Shown: positions 26,358-36,708, numbered from the stretch's first letter. The stretch: DNA of 64,000 nucleotides from Deltaproteobacteria bacterium (GCA_017644045.1 JAEPMI010000003.1:248001-312000), one strand, 5' to 3'. Notes: generated by a model from the letters alone, not told the origin. A program made the numbers and translations.

Positions 26358-27854
26358 GTGGGCCTCTCCTTGATGAACGAGCCGAAGCGTTTCGGCCGCT
26401 ACCGGCTTCTCGGCCACATCGCGGACGGTGGCATGGCGAGCGTTCACCTCGCGCAGCTCCGGACGGAGAACCTCTTCACCAAGTGGGTCGCCATGAAGGT
26501 GGTGCACCCCAACCTCGTGGGCGAAGAGCGCTTCGAGAAGATGTTCCTCACCGAGGCGCGACTCGCCGCGCAGATCGACCATCCGAACGTCGCGCAGGTC
26601 TTCGACTGCGGCTCGGTCGACGGCGTCTGTTACCTCGCGATGGAGTACATGAGCGGGCAGACGCTCCACGCGCTCCTGAGGGCCGCTGCGGAGCAGGACA
26701 TCCAGGTGCCCCTGGGGGTGGTCGCCCGAGTCATCGCCAACACAGCGCTCGGGCTGCACGCGGCGCACGAGCTCCGCGACTCGGACGGGGAGCTCCTCGG
26801 CATCGTCCACCGCGACGTGTCGCCGCAGAACGTCTTCGTGCTCTATTCGGGCACGACGAAGCTGATGGACTTCGGCATCGCCTACGCCCACGAGCGGGAG
26901 AGCAGCGAGGAGCTGACCGCGGTCGGCGAGCTCAAGGGCAAGTTCGCCTACATGTCCCCCGAGCAGCTCGTGAAGCGCGAGCTCGACCGCCGCTCGGACA
27001 TCTTCTCGCTCGGTGTCGTCCTGTGGGAGTCCGCGTGTGGCATGCGCCTCTTCAAGCGCCGGACGGAGGCGGAGACCGCGATGGCGGTGATGGCCTGCGA
27101 GGTCCCGAAGCCATCGGACCTCCTCGACGACTTCCCCGAGGAGCTCGAAGCGATCATTCTCCGCGCGCTCGCGCGGGAGCCCGCCGATCGCTACCAGACC
27201 ACGCAGGAGCTCGCGGCCGACCTCGAGCGCTACCTCGCGAGCACGAACGAGACGGCGGGGACGCTGCAGGTGGCGCGCTTCGTCGAGGAGGTGTTCCCGA
27301 CGGGCAAGGAAGAGATCACGTCGTCGCTGCGACGCGCGACCGTGCTCCTCGAGAGCTACGAGGACGTCCTCACGCCCGTCACCGAGGAGGCACCGGCCGA
27401 GTCGCCCTCGTTCGACGACTACGACCTCCTCGAGGTGACCCGCAGCGCGTCGCAGCCGCCGGTCCGCGGCAACAAGCGCTGGCCGATCGCCGCGCTGGTG
27501 CTCGGCGCCGCTGGACTCGTCGCCGTACAGTACGAGCTGCGCAGCGAGCCCGAGCCGGCACCTCGCCCAGCAGTCGAAGCGCCTGCGGCGTCGGCTCCGA
27601 CTCCGCCACCGACGCCCGCCGTAGAGGCGCCGGCGCCCGAAGCCGAGCCCCCGCCCGTGGAGGCGCCGGTGACGATGACCGCCCCCGAGCCCGCGGCGCA
27701 GCCGCAGGTACGCACGCGTCGACGTCGTGCGGCGGCGATGGCTCGACCTCGCGAAGAGGTCGCCGCGCCGCGACCCCAGCCTCCGCGCCCGCCGCCGGTG
27801 AGCGCGATGGAACCCGGCCCGACCGGCCCCAGGCCGATGACCGAGTTCGAGTAG
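26358..27854 (+). CDS. Transmembrane Hanks-type Ser/Thr protein kinase
   Basis: The 498-residue kinase has a glycine loop (HIADGGMASVHLAQ), the ATP lysine Lys47 in VAMKVV, catalytic Asp153 in IVHRDVSPQNV, the metal-binding Asp171 in MDFGIA, and the APE-equivalent MSPEQL. The domain ends near residue 295. One membrane helix (WPIAALVLGAAGLVAVQ, about 374-391) follows, then a proline/alanine/glutamate-rich extracytoplasmic tail with no sensor fold. HRDVSPQN is the usual form in myxobacterial kinases. The GTG start is six bases after the receiver stop. It probably phosphorylates regulators of this operon. Confidence 0.95.
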   Translation: MGLSLMNEPKRFGRYRLLGHIADGGMASVHLAQLRTENLFTKWVAMKVVHPNLVGEERFEKMFLTEARLAAQIDHPNVAQVFDCGSVDGVCYLAMEYMSGQTLHALLRAAAEQDIQVPLGVVARVIANTALGLHAAHELRDSDGELLGIVHRDVSPQNVFVLYSGTTKLMDFGIAYAHERESSEELTAVGELKGKFAYMSPEQLVKRELDRRSDIFSLGVVLWESACGMRLFKRRTEAETAMAVMACEVPKPSDLLDDFPEELEAIILRALAREPADRYQTTQELAADLERYLASTNETAGTLQVARFVEEVFPTGKEEITSSLRRATVLLESYEDVLTPVTEEAPAESPSFDDYDLLEVTRSASQPPVRGNKRWPIAALVLGAAGLVAVQYELRSEPEPAPRPAVEAPAASAPTPPPTPAVEAPAPEAEPPPVEAPVTMTAPEPAAQPQVRTRRRRAAAMARPREEVAAPRPQPPRPPPVSAMEPGPTGPRPMTEFE

Positions 27855-27878
27855 TACCTCCCACCCCCAGGACCCGTC

Positions 27879-30026
27879 ATGATTCGCACCCCCTTCTGGA
27901 GCGCGTTAGCGCTGAGCCTCGTCTTCGCCGCGTGCGGCGACGACGGAGTCGAGTCCCCCGATTCGAGCCTTCCGGACGGCGGTCCACCCGTGGTCGACGC
28001 TGGTGGCGATGGTGGCGGCGATGGTGGCGGAGGGACGGCTCCCGCGATCGCGAGCCTCGATCCGAGCAGCGTCGCCATCGCGTCGTCGCTGATGATCGAT
28101 GGAAGCGGCTTCGTGGACGTCGAGAGCGTCACCATCGGAGACGTCGCGCAGGTGTACGCCGTCGACGGCTCGATGATCGTCATCGACGCGGTGGCCGAAG
28201 AGACCCCCACGGGCGACCAGGACGTCGAGGTGACGACGAGCGCGGGAGCGGTCGCCGAGAGCGTCACCGTGCTCACGCGACTCGCGGTGAGCGGCGCCGC
28301 CTCGCTCGACGCGACCACCGTCTCGGTCACCTTCAACCGAGCGCTGGACGCCGCGACGGTCGAGGCGGACGACTTCGTCATCGACGGACTCGACGTCACG
28401 GACGCGACGGTCGACGACGACCGGGTCGAGCTCACGACCGCCGCGCAGGTCGCCGGCACGAGCTACAGCATCACCGTCGGTGAGGTCGCCGATGCCTTCG
28501 GCAACGCGCTGACCGGCGACGACGAAGCGGTCTTCCCCGGCTTCGAGCCGACGCTGCCCCAGATCACCGACGTCTCGCCCACGACCGGCGTCGTCGGCCA
28601 CACCGGGCTGACCATCACCGGCGTGAACCTCGCGGGGGCGAGCGTCACGGTCGGCGGGATCGACCAGGACGTCGACAGCACTTCGGCGACCGAGATCGTC
28701 ACCGACCCACTCGGGAGCGCCATCCCCACCGGCACGCAGGACGTGGTCGTGACCACGAGCGGCGGCACCAGCGGCGCGTTCGCCATCGACGTGCTCGGGC
28801 CCTTCGCGATCGTGATGGCGGAAGCGACCTCCGCGACCGAGGTCGTGCTGACGACGAACCGCGCGGTCGATCCCACCTCCGTCGACCCGGCGCGCTTCAG
28901 CATCCCGGCGCTGACGGTGACCGGTGCGTCCAGCTCGGGTTCGACGATCACGCTGACCACCGCCGCGCAGACGCCGGCCGCCAGCTACTCGGCGGGCGCG
29001 GACAGCGGCCTCGTCGACATGAACGGCGCGCCCGTAACTAGCTCGGCGGCATCGTTCATGGGCTTCGTGCCACCGCTCCCCGAGGACTTCGTCGTGGTCC
29101 GGGTCGGTGACGGCATCTCGGGTCTCGACGCGGCGACGGCGGCCGCGGTCTTCCTCGAGCGCCGACTGCTCACGGACGCATCGGTCGCGGACACGACGGC
29201 ACTCCCGACGGCCGCGGCGGGCGCGAACGTGCCCTTCGCGCTCCCGGGGACCGGGTTCAGCAACCGCTTCCTCGGAACCCTGAGCCGATCGCCCGATCGC
29301 CAGTCGGTCGCCATCCTCGGCTACCAGCTCGCGCCCGGAGTGGCGCTGGCCGACGGCGCGCGAGTCGTCGCGGTCATCGACGCGGCCGGGACCGTCGACA
29401 CCTCGACCACGATCGGGACGCGCTTCGCCACCACGGTGCCCCGCGGCGCGGCGACCGATGGCACCAACGTGTGGGTCGTCGGCGGCTTCGGTGGCGTCCA
29501 CCACACGACGGTCGGCAGCACCGCGGAACCGACCCTCATCGTCGCGGCGCCCTCGTCCGGTCGCGCCATCGGCATCTACGAGGGCGAGCTCCTCTACAGC
29601 TCCAGCGACGGCACGAGCGGCGCGCTCCTCAGCCAGGTGGGCACCGGCATGCCCACCACGGCCTCCACCACGACGCCCATCTACACCTCCGACACGCCGA
29701 GCCCGGCCGGCTTCGCGGCCTTCGACCTGGACGCGGCCGAGCCCGGCATCGACCTGGTCTACCAGGCCGACAAGTCCTCGGGCCTGCTGCGCTTCCGGAA
29801 GAGTGGCGGGACGTGGGCGCTCGAAGCGACCTTCACGCCCGCGCTCCTCGACGTGGCGTGCTTCGCCGACGGAGCGGACGTCACCTGCGTGGCGTCGTCC
29901 GACAGCGACATCTATCGCCTCGAAGACGTGGGGCACACGACGGCCGGCGGCGCGCTCACCAGCATCGCGACCGCTGCGGCGAACACCGAGTTCCGTGGCA
30001 TCGCGCTCACCCCGGGAGCGCCCTGA
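27879..30026 (+). CDS. Large lipoprotein with IPT/TIG and Ig-like domains
   Basis: The 715-residue product has the lipobox LVFAAC followed by GDDG and a Ser/Asp/Gly-rich linker to about residue 52. Two IPT/TIG-type domains are visible (PAIASLDPSSVAIASSLMID, and PQITDVSPTTGVVGHTGLTI near 228), each followed by a Big/SbsA-like segment in which VSVTFNRALDAATVEADDF and VVLTTNRAVDPTSVDPARF repeat the same pattern. The C-terminal 320 residues may form a beta-propeller-like fold. It is probably an outer-membrane lipoprotein that presents a carbohydrate- or protein-binding surface. The start has AGGA seven bases upstream and lies 24 bases after the kinase stop. Confidence 0.85.
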   Translation: MIRTPFWSALALSLVFAACGDDGVESPDSSLPDGGPPVVDAGGDGGGDGGGGTAPAIASLDPSSVAIASSLMIDGSGFVDVESVTIGDVAQVYAVDGSMIVIDAVAEETPTGDQDVEVTTSAGAVAESVTVLTRLAVSGAASLDATTVSVTFNRALDAATVEADDFVIDGLDVTDATVDDDRVELTTAAQVAGTSYSITVGEVADAFGNALTGDDEAVFPGFEPTLPQITDVSPTTGVVGHTGLTITGVNLAGASVTVGGIDQDVDSTSATEIVTDPLGSAIPTGTQDVVVTTSGGTSGAFAIDVLGPFAIVMAEATSATEVVLTTNRAVDPTSVDPARFSIPALTVTGASSSGSTITLTTAAQTPAASYSAGADSGLVDMNGAPVTSSAASFMGFVPPLPEDFVVVRVGDGISGLDAATAAAVFLERRLLTDASVADTTALPTAAAGANVPFALPGTGFSNRFLGTLSRSPDRQSVAILGYQLAPGVALADGARVVAVIDAAGTVDTSTTIGTRFATTVPRGAATDGTNVWVVGGFGGVHHTTVGSTAEPTLIVAAPSSGRAIGIYEGELLYSSSDGTSGALLSQVGTGMPTTASTTTPIYTSDTPSPAGFAAFDLDAAEPGIDLVYQADKSSGLLRFRKSGGTWALEATFTPALLDVACFADGADVTCVASSDSDIYRLEDVGHTTAGGALTSIATAAANTEFRGIALTPGAP

Positions 30027-30030
30027 CCTC

Positions 30031-31593
30031 GTGACCAGGACCGCGTTCATCTTCGCCGTCGTCGCCTGCTTCGGCTGTGGCGACGACGGTGGGCGGCCCG
30101 ACTCGGGCGCCGACCTCGGAACGGATGCGTTCACCCTCGTGGACGCGGGGGAGGATGGCTTCGTCCCGATTCCGGACGACGGGGGCCCACTCGACGCGCA
30201 CATGCCCGACCTCGGTGAGCCCGATGGTGGCACCCGGACGCTCGTGACCGTGGGCCACCAGCGCGAGCTCCGCGCGATGTGGGTGGCGACCGTCTTCCAG
30301 CTCGACTTCCCTTCGGCGACCACGCTCACGAGCGCCGAGTCCCACGCCGAGCTGGAGGCGATCGTCGATCGCGTCCGGTCGCTCGGGATGAACGCGATCC
30401 TCTTCCAGGTGCGCGCGGAGTCGGACGCCGCGTACGCCTCGGCGATCGAGCCCTGGAGCCGCTTCCTCAGTGGAACGCAAGGTGCGAACCCCGGCTACGA
30501 CCCGCTCGCCCAGCTGATCGAGCTGGCGCACGATCGCGGTCTCGAAGCGCACGCCTGGGCCAACCCCTTTCGCGGTCTGACGAGCGCCACCAGCACGCCC
30601 GACCCCCTCCATCCGGTGAACCGGTTCCCGGACGCGGCCGAGCCCTACGGGACCGGCGTCACGATGAACCCCGCAGACCCCGCGGTCCGCGCTCACGTGC
30701 GCGACGTGCTCGTGGACATCACGCAGCGCTACGACATCGACGGCGTCGTCTTCGACGACTACTTCTATCCCTACCCGACCTCCGAGCCCTTCCCGGACGA
30801 CGACGACTACTCCGCCTACCTGACCGGCGGGGGCGCGCTCGGGAAGAGCGACTGGCGGCGCGAGAACGTCAACGCGCTCATCGCCAGCATCGACCCCGCC
30901 CTCGAGGCGGTCGCGCCTTGGGTCCGATGGGGCGTGGCGCCCTTCGGGATCTACCGACCGGGCATGCCCTCCGGGATCGTCGGCCTCGACGCGTTCGAAG
31001 TCCTCGCGGCTGACTCGAGGCGTTGGCTCGAGGAGGGCTGGGTCGACTACATCGCGCCGCAGCTCTACTGGCCGACGACCAGCAGCGGCCAGCCCTTCGG
31101 ACCGCTCGTCGACTGGTGGGCGAGCGTGGCGACCGCCGAGCGTCCGGTGATCCCGAGCCTCGGGCTCTACCGCATCGGGACGGCCCCCGAATGGACGCCG
31201 GACGAGTTCGCGATGCAGGTCGCGCTCACTCGGGGCGAAGGCGAGCGCGCCGCGGGCCAGACCTGGTTCCGGCTCGGTTCGCTCAACGCAGAGCTCGAGA
31301 CGATGCTGCGTTCGGTCTACGCGACACCGGCGCGTCCGCCTCGGGTGCCCGGCTACGACGCGACGGTCGAGCCGCCCGACGTGGGCCCGGTGCCGGGTGG
31401 GATCACCCTCGCGCACTCGTCCCCCGCCATTCGCGGCTACGCGGTGTACCGGGCGGAGGGAGCGGACTGGGTGCTCGAGCGATGGGAGCCGGTGGGCCGA
31501 ACGGCGGTCGCGCTGGCGGCCGGGACCTATGCGGTGTCGGCGATCGACCGGGGAGGCGTCGAGAGCGCCGGCGTGGAGGTGGAGGTCCGATGA
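30031..31593 (+). CDS. GHL10 (DUF187) glycosyl-hydrolase-like lipoprotein
   Basis: The 520-residue protein starts with GTG, has the lipobox CFGC followed by GDDGG, and an Asp-rich linker to about residue 65. The GHL10 TIM-barrel begins at RELRAMWVATVFQLDFPS and contains LGMNAILFQVRAESDAAY, AWANPFRG, IDGVVFDDYFYPYP with the likely acidic catalytic residues, and WVDYIAPQLYWP. A short Ig-like domain ends the protein (GYAVYRAEGADWVLERW). GHL10 proteins are thought to cleave or bind cell-wall or exopolysaccharide glycans. The gene lies 4 bases after the TIG lipoprotein and overlaps the next one (ATGA). Confidence 0.9.
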   Translation: MTRTAFIFAVVACFGCGDDGGRPDSGADLGTDAFTLVDAGEDGFVPIPDDGGPLDAHMPDLGEPDGGTRTLVTVGHQRELRAMWVATVFQLDFPSATTLTSAESHAELEAIVDRVRSLGMNAILFQVRAESDAAYASAIEPWSRFLSGTQGANPGYDPLAQLIELAHDRGLEAHAWANPFRGLTSATSTPDPLHPVNRFPDAAEPYGTGVTMNPADPAVRAHVRDVLVDITQRYDIDGVVFDDYFYPYPTSEPFPDDDDYSAYLTGGGALGKSDWRRENVNALIASIDPALEAVAPWVRWGVAPFGIYRPGMPSGIVGLDAFEVLAADSRRWLEEGWVDYIAPQLYWPTTSSGQPFGPLVDWWASVATAERPVIPSLGLYRIGTAPEWTPDEFAMQVALTRGEGERAAGQTWFRLGSLNAELETMLRSVYATPARPPRVPGYDATVEPPDVGPVPGGITLAHSSPAIRGYAVYRAEGADWVLERWEPVGRTAVALAAGTYAVSAIDRGGVESAGVEVEVR

Positions 31594-32504
31594 GGTTCGC
31601 TGGATGGAGCGCGCTCGTGTTCGCCCTCGTGGCATCGAGCAGCACGGTGGAAGCCCAGGGAGCGCGAGAGCGTGCGCGGGACCTCTTTGTCGAGGGCGTG
31701 GAGCACCTCGCCGCCGAGGAGCACGACGAGGCGATCGAGGCCCTCGAGGAAGCGCGCGAGCTCTACGCGACCGCGTCGATTCACTTCAACCTCGGCCTCG
31801 CCTATCGCGCGGTGCGGCGATACGTGGATGGCATCGACGCCTTCGAGCGCTACCTGGTGGCGGTCGGCGACTCCGGCGACCCGGCCCGGGTGGACGAGGC
31901 GCGCCGCTACATGCGCTCGATGCGCGCGGGCCTCGGCCGGGTCCGACTGGACATCGCGCCCGCGAGCGCGCGGGTGGAGATCGATGGGCAGCCCGTCGCG
32001 CGCGACACGGAGCGGCTGGAGCTCGACCCGGGCACGCACCGGGTTCGCGCGACCGCGGCGGGTCACCTCGACGCGGACCAGACCTTCGAGGTCGGCGCGG
32101 GGAGCGACACGTTGGTGCAGCTCTCGCTCGAGAGCGCCGAGCACAGCGGCGAGCTGGCCGTCGACGTCTCGCCCGACGAGGCGGAGGTCCGCGTGGACGG
32201 TCGGCCGCTCGGGACCGGGGACCGGACGCTCTCGCTCTCGGTGGGGCTGCACGAGGTGGAGGCCGAGCACCGGGGCGACGTGGAGCGGGCCGAGGTCGAG
32301 ATCCTCGAGAACGAGACGCTCTCGCTCAGCCTCTCGGTTCAGCCGAAGCGCAGGAGACGCACCATCGCGCTGACGATCGTCGCCGCCATCCTGGTCGGCG
32401 CGGCGGCGGGGGTCGGTGGCTACTTCGCGCGGAACCCACGCACGGAGGACCCACTGCAGCCGCCCCTCGGCGTTGTCACCACGGCCCTCGGGAGCAGCCG
32501 ATGA
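31590..32504 (+). CDS. TPR and PEGA domain exported protein with C-terminal membrane helix
   Basis: The 304-residue product has a signal peptide (LVFALVASSSTVEAQG), two TPR-like helix pairs (EEHDEAIEALEEARELY and SIHFNLGLAYRAVRRYVDGI), then two PEGA beta domains: GRVRLDIAPASARVEIDGQP near residue 112 and GELAVDVSPDEAEVRVDGRP near 187. A basic stretch (PKRRRRT) and one membrane helix (IALTIVAAILVGAAAGVGGYFA) close it. PEGA proteins occur with Ser/Thr kinases in myxobacteria, though their role is unclear. It overlaps both neighbours through ATGA. Confidence 0.9.
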   Translation: MRFAGWSALVFALVASSSTVEAQGARERARDLFVEGVEHLAAEEHDEAIEALEEARELYATASIHFNLGLAYRAVRRYVDGIDAFERYLVAVGDSGDPARVDEARRYMRSMRAGLGRVRLDIAPASARVEIDGQPVARDTERLELDPGTHRVRATAAGHLDADQTFEVGAGSDTLVQLSLESAEHSGELAVDVSPDEAEVRVDGRPLGTGDRTLSLSVGLHEVEAEHRGDVERAEVEILENETLSLSLSVQPKRRRRTIALTIVAAILVGAAAGVGGYFARNPRTEDPLQPPLGVVTTALGSSR

Positions 32505-34861
32505 GGACGCTCGCGCTGCTGTTGGCGTTCGCCTTCGTCGTGCCGGCCTGCACTCGCGCGCGCACGCAGCTCATCGTGCAGGTCCGCAGCGACATGACCC
32601 AGGGACCGGCCGGCGAGCTCGGTTCGATCGCGATTCGCGTGTTCAGCGAAGGCATCGCCGAGCCGCATCACGACCAGGTCTACGAGCTCGGGAGCGCCGG
32701 CTCCGCGATCCTCCTGCCCACGGAGATCGGCCTGGTCCCCGACCGTCGGCGCGACGGCACGGTTCGAGTGGAGGTCGACGCCCGCGCGCCCGATGGCTCG
32801 GTGATCTTCACCAAGCGGGCGCAGGCGAGCTACGTGCCGGAGAAGACCCTCCTGCTCGACATCGTGCTCGCGGCCCGCTGCCTGGCGGCCGATGCGCGGC
32901 GGTGCCCCACGGGTGAGAGCTGCGGCCTATCGGGCTGCGAACCGGACGCCCGGACCGACCTCCCGGAGTACGAAGGGAGCGACGCGGGAGCGGTGCAGCG
33001 CGGCGACATGGGGCCGATCGTGTGCACCGCGATCTGCAGCGACGAATGCGTCGACACGAACCGCGACCCCGACCACTGCGGCGGCTGCGACCAGGCCTGC
33101 GATGCACCGACCGGTGGCGAAGCGGTCTGCGCCGGTGGGGTCTGCGGCGCGAGCTGCATGGAGGACGACCACGTCTGCGGGGAGGCGTGCGTGTCCCGCT
33201 TCGCCGTCGAGAGCTGCGGCGACTCGTGCGAACCGTGTCCCTCGCCTTCCGCGAACGGTCAGCCTTCGTGCGACGGCGACCGCTGCGGCTTCGTGTGCGA
33301 CCCGGGGTTCCAGATCGACGGCGGGAGCTGCGCGGAGGGTCCGAATGTCGAGCCGCCCCGCCCGACCTGGCCGCCGAACCTCTCGCGGGTGAGCTCGCTG
33401 CGGCCGACCTTCCGCTGGCGGAACGCGGGAGGCGTGAGCGGTGCCTACCTGCAGGTGTGCCGCGACCCCGACTGCGTGGACGTCGAGGCGTTCGAGCCGG
33501 TCGAGGGCGAGGAGCACCGGTTGCAGGTCGCCCTCGCCCCCACCGACTCGCGCCGCCGCTGGTACCGCCTCTTCGGCCGCCGCTCCGGGGCGACCGGAGC
33601 GACTCCGAGCGTGACCTGGAGCTTCACGCTGCCCGCGGTCGACCGCGCGGCGGACACCGCCTACGGCGGCACCAACGACATCGACGGTGACGGCTTCGCC
33701 GACATCGCCGTGGGCAGCGACGCCGACAGCGTTCGCATCCTCCGCGGGCAGCAGGGGGGCGCGCCGGTGCTCGTCCCGGGGGCGCTCAGCCAGACCAGTG
33801 GCGCGCGCTTCGGGGTGTCGGTGGCCGCGGCGGGCGACGTCGACGGAGATGGCTTCGGCGACGTGGTCGTCGGCGCTCCGGGGATCCGGCGCGCGTACCT
33901 CTATCGCGGCGGCCCCTCCGGGCTCACCACCAGCCCGATCACCTTCGTCGGCTCGCCGGACTCCGGGTTCGCGGAGACGGTCGCCTCGGCCGGCGATCTG
34001 AACGGCGATGGGTACGCGGACGTCGCGATCGGCGCACCGGAGGCGGGGACCGTCTCGGTGTACTTCGGCAGCGCGACCCCGGACACCAACGCCGACCTCA
34101 CGATCGAGGGCGACGGATCGTCGGAGGCCGGCGCGGCCATCGCCGCGCTGGGCGACGTGGACGGCGACGGCTTCGGCGAGATCGCCGTCGGTGCGCCCGG
34201 TGTGGGGCAGGTCTGGGTCTTCGCCGGGGACGCGGCCGCCGGCGGAACTCGCGGGCCCTCCGACGCACAGGTCCTCTCCGGTGCGGCGGTCGCTCGCTTC
34301 GGCGCGAGCCTCGCGGGCGGCGTCGACGTGGATGGCGATGGCCGAGGGGACCTGCTCGTCGGCGCCCCCGAGGCCGCGGCGTCCACGGACGCCGTCTTCC
34401 TCCACCCCGGCCAGCCCGATGGCGGTGTCGCCGACGAGGCGCAGAAGGCCTGGGCCGCGCCCACCGGTGTGGATCTCGGCCGAACGCTGGTCGGCATCGG
34501 TGACGCCGACCAGGACGGGTTCGACGATTGGATGAGCGGCGGTCCCGCGGGCAGCACCGCGCTGCTCTTCCGAGGGGCCGACGACGGCGGCATCGACGAA
34601 GCGGCGGTCAGCTACTCGCCCGTGGGTCAGGTGGCGTTCGGCGCCGCGCTCGCGGGGCCGGGCGATCTCGACGGCGACGGATCCGCGGACGCCGTCGTCG
34701 GCGCGCCCGGCTCGCGGAGCTTCAGCTTCTACCGCCACGCGGACGACTCGCTGGACCGCACCGGAACGATCGTCACGCAGTCCGACACCGCCGGCCACGG
34801 CGCGGCCCTCGCGTGCCGCGAGCCGATCTCGACCATCGACCCCGAGGAGCGACCGACATGA
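32501..34861 (+). CDS. Cysteine-rich FG-GAP repeat lipoprotein
   Basis: The 786-residue protein has the lipobox VPAC. An N-terminal beta domain runs to about residue 125, then a cysteine-rich segment (about 127-275) with repeated CGGCxxxC patterns typical of myxobacterial exported proteins. An Ig/fibronectin-like part follows (RPTFRWRNAGGVSGAYLQVC). From about residue 385 to the end there are seven FG-GAP repeats, seen as GDVDGDGFGDVVVGAPG, GDLNGDGYADVAIGAPE and similar, each with a DxDGDG calcium loop. They should form an integrin-alpha-like beta-propeller on the cell surface. Confidence 0.92.
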   Translation: MRTLALLLAFAFVVPACTRARTQLIVQVRSDMTQGPAGELGSIAIRVFSEGIAEPHHDQVYELGSAGSAILLPTEIGLVPDRRRDGTVRVEVDARAPDGSVIFTKRAQASYVPEKTLLLDIVLAARCLAADARRCPTGESCGLSGCEPDARTDLPEYEGSDAGAVQRGDMGPIVCTAICSDECVDTNRDPDHCGGCDQACDAPTGGEAVCAGGVCGASCMEDDHVCGEACVSRFAVESCGDSCEPCPSPSANGQPSCDGDRCGFVCDPGFQIDGGSCAEGPNVEPPRPTWPPNLSRVSSLRPTFRWRNAGGVSGAYLQVCRDPDCVDVEAFEPVEGEEHRLQVALAPTDSRRRWYRLFGRRSGATGATPSVTWSFTLPAVDRAADTAYGGTNDIDGDGFADIAVGSDADSVRILRGQQGGAPVLVPGALSQTSGARFGVSVAAAGDVDGDGFGDVVVGAPGIRRAYLYRGGPSGLTTSPITFVGSPDSGFAETVASAGDLNGDGYADVAIGAPEAGTVSVYFGSATPDTNADLTIEGDGSSEAGAAIAALGDVDGDGFGEIAVGAPGVGQVWVFAGDAAAGGTRGPSDAQVLSGAAVARFGASLAGGVDVDGDGRGDLLVGAPEAAASTDAVFLHPGQPDGGVADEAQKAWAAPTGVDLGRTLVGIGDADQDGFDDWMSGGPAGSTALLFRGADDGGIDEAAVSYSPVGQVAFGAALAGPGDLDGDGSADAVVGAPGSRSFSFYRHADDSLDRTGTIVTQSDTAGHGAALACREPISTIDPEERPT

Positions 34862-36642
34862 CCCGACCGATTCGTACCTTCGTGGCAGTCCTCCTGCTCG
34901 CCGGCTGCGGCGACGACGGTGAGACCGACACGACCGGCGTCGACTCCGGCACCGTGGACATGAGCGCACCCACGGACGCCGGTGGGCGCGATGCGTTCAC
35001 CACGGCGGATCTCGGTGCGCGCGATCTCGGGACCGACGATCTCGGCCCGCCGCCGGATCTCGGCACGGACGACATGGGGGAAGCCGTCGATGCGCCGGCG
35101 CCCCGACCGCTCGGGCCCGCGTCGTCGGCCTTCGTCACGTCGCCCAACGTCGAGATCCGGTGGGCGCTCACGGCACCGGCGACCGGTGCGCGAGTCGAGA
35201 TCTGCCGCGACCGCGGCTGCACCGACGTGCTCGAGACCCTCGACGTCGAAGGCGAGTCGGTGACCACCTTGGTCCCGCCCGATCCGGGCCTGACCTCGCG
35301 GGTGTTCCACTTCCGACTCACGGGTCTGGCGGATGGTGTGCCCGGCAGCGAGCGAAGCCCCGTGTGGGCGTTTGCCGTTCGCGGGGCCGTCAGCGTCGGT
35401 ACCACGGCGAGCTGGGGATCGCTTCCCAACCCGAACGGCGATCGCTTCGCGGACGTGTTCGCCGCCGCGCCCACGTCGTCCGCCGGGCGTGGCTACCACG
35501 GTCGTCGACCCGCGGGCGCCTCGCCGCCGCCGGACGTTCGGCTCTCGGGCGGCAGCGGGCTCGGGCGCTCGGTGCACGCCATCGGCGACGTGAACGGCGA
35601 CGGCTACGCCGATCTCGGCTTCGGCACCGACGGCGAGCTGCTGGTGTTCCACGGTCGCATGGGCGGACTCCCGGGGACGCTCCTCGCCACGACGGCGGAC
35701 GCCCGATTGAGCGTCGGCGCGAACGCCGCGATCGACGGAGCCGGAGACGTCGATGGCGACGGGTACGCCGATGTCATCGTGGGCGACGCCGATGGCGAGA
35801 GCGCCAGCATCCACTACGGCAGCGCGACGGGCTTGGGCACCACTGGAACCCCGATCCCGGGCAGCCACCCGGCCGGCTTCGGTCGGTCGGTCGCGGGGGC
35901 CTGCGACGTCGATGCGGACGGCTACGCCGACGTGATCGTCGGGGCGGACGGAGCCGCCCGAGTCTTCTACGGATCGGAGAGCGGCCCGAGCACCTCCGCC
36001 ACGCTGAACCCCGGGCCGGAGAGCGACGGCTTCGGAGCCGCCGTGGCATGCGTCGGCGACGTGAACGGTGACGGCCACCCCGACGTCGCCGTCGGCGCGC
36101 CGGAGGGGCACTCGGTCTTCGTCTATCACGGCAGCGCTGGCGGCATCGCGCCGACGGCGGCGGGAATCCTGCGCAAGCAGCCCGGGGACCCGGGCGGTGG
36201 CGTCACGACGCGCCATGCCGAGGACTTCGGCGCCTACGTGGCCGCGGCAGGCGACGTGAACGGCGACGAGCGGGGGGACGTGGTCGTGCTCGCGCCCACG
36301 CCGCAGACCCTCGTGGCCGACGGCTTCGTCGGATACGCCTACGTGTTCCACGGGAGCGCAGGGGGGCTGCCCTCCACGCCCGCCGGGCTCTCGACGACTC
36401 ACCCGCGCGCGATCGGGTCGAGCGTCGGCAACGAGGTCAATCGGCCGCTGATGGTCGCCGGCGTCGGTGACATCGACGGCGACGGATACGACGACATCGC
36501 GCTCGGGACGCCGCTCCGTGCGGGAGGGGCGGGGGGAGTGTTCGTCCATCTCGGGAGCGGTTCGGGGATCCCCTTCAGTGGCGCGTGGACGCTCGAGGAT
36601 GGCGCGCTCTCTGGCTACGGCTCCGGGATCGCCGGGCTCTGA
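34858..36642 (+). CDS. FG-GAP repeat lipoprotein
   Basis: The 594-residue product has the lipobox LAGC followed by GDDGE. A linker of repeated Asp-Leu-Gly units (ADLGARDLGTDDLG) runs to about residue 75. A fibronectin-like segment (VEIRWALTAPATGARVEICR) matches the one in the preceding protein. Six or seven FG-GAP repeats follow from about residue 190, such as GDVNGDGYADLGFGTD and GDVDGDGYADVIVGDAD, with calcium loops. It looks like a shorter, cysteine-poor paralogue of the neighbour, suggesting duplication within the operon. ATGA overlap with the upstream gene. Confidence 0.92.
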   Translation: MTRPIRTFVAVLLLAGCGDDGETDTTGVDSGTVDMSAPTDAGGRDAFTTADLGARDLGTDDLGPPPDLGTDDMGEAVDAPAPRPLGPASSAFVTSPNVEIRWALTAPATGARVEICRDRGCTDVLETLDVEGESVTTLVPPDPGLTSRVFHFRLTGLADGVPGSERSPVWAFAVRGAVSVGTTASWGSLPNPNGDRFADVFAAAPTSSAGRGYHGRRPAGASPPPDVRLSGGSGLGRSVHAIGDVNGDGYADLGFGTDGELLVFHGRMGGLPGTLLATTADARLSVGANAAIDGAGDVDGDGYADVIVGDADGESASIHYGSATGLGTTGTPIPGSHPAGFGRSVAGACDVDADGYADVIVGADGAARVFYGSESGPSTSATLNPGPESDGFGAAVACVGDVNGDGHPDVAVGAPEGHSVFVYHGSAGGIAPTAAGILRKQPGDPGGGVTTRHAEDFGAYVAAAGDVNGDERGDVVVLAPTPQTLVADGFVGYAYVFHGSAGGLPSTPAGLSTTHPRAIGSSVGNEVNRPLMVAGVGDIDGDGYDDIALGTPLRAGGAGGVFVHLGSGSGIPFSGAWTLEDGALSGYGSGIAGL

Positions 36643-36708
36643 ACGATGGTCCGCCGCGACGGACGAGGTGTGTTGGGTCGGCGGAGGTCGGCGAAGGGAG
36701 TGAGCGAC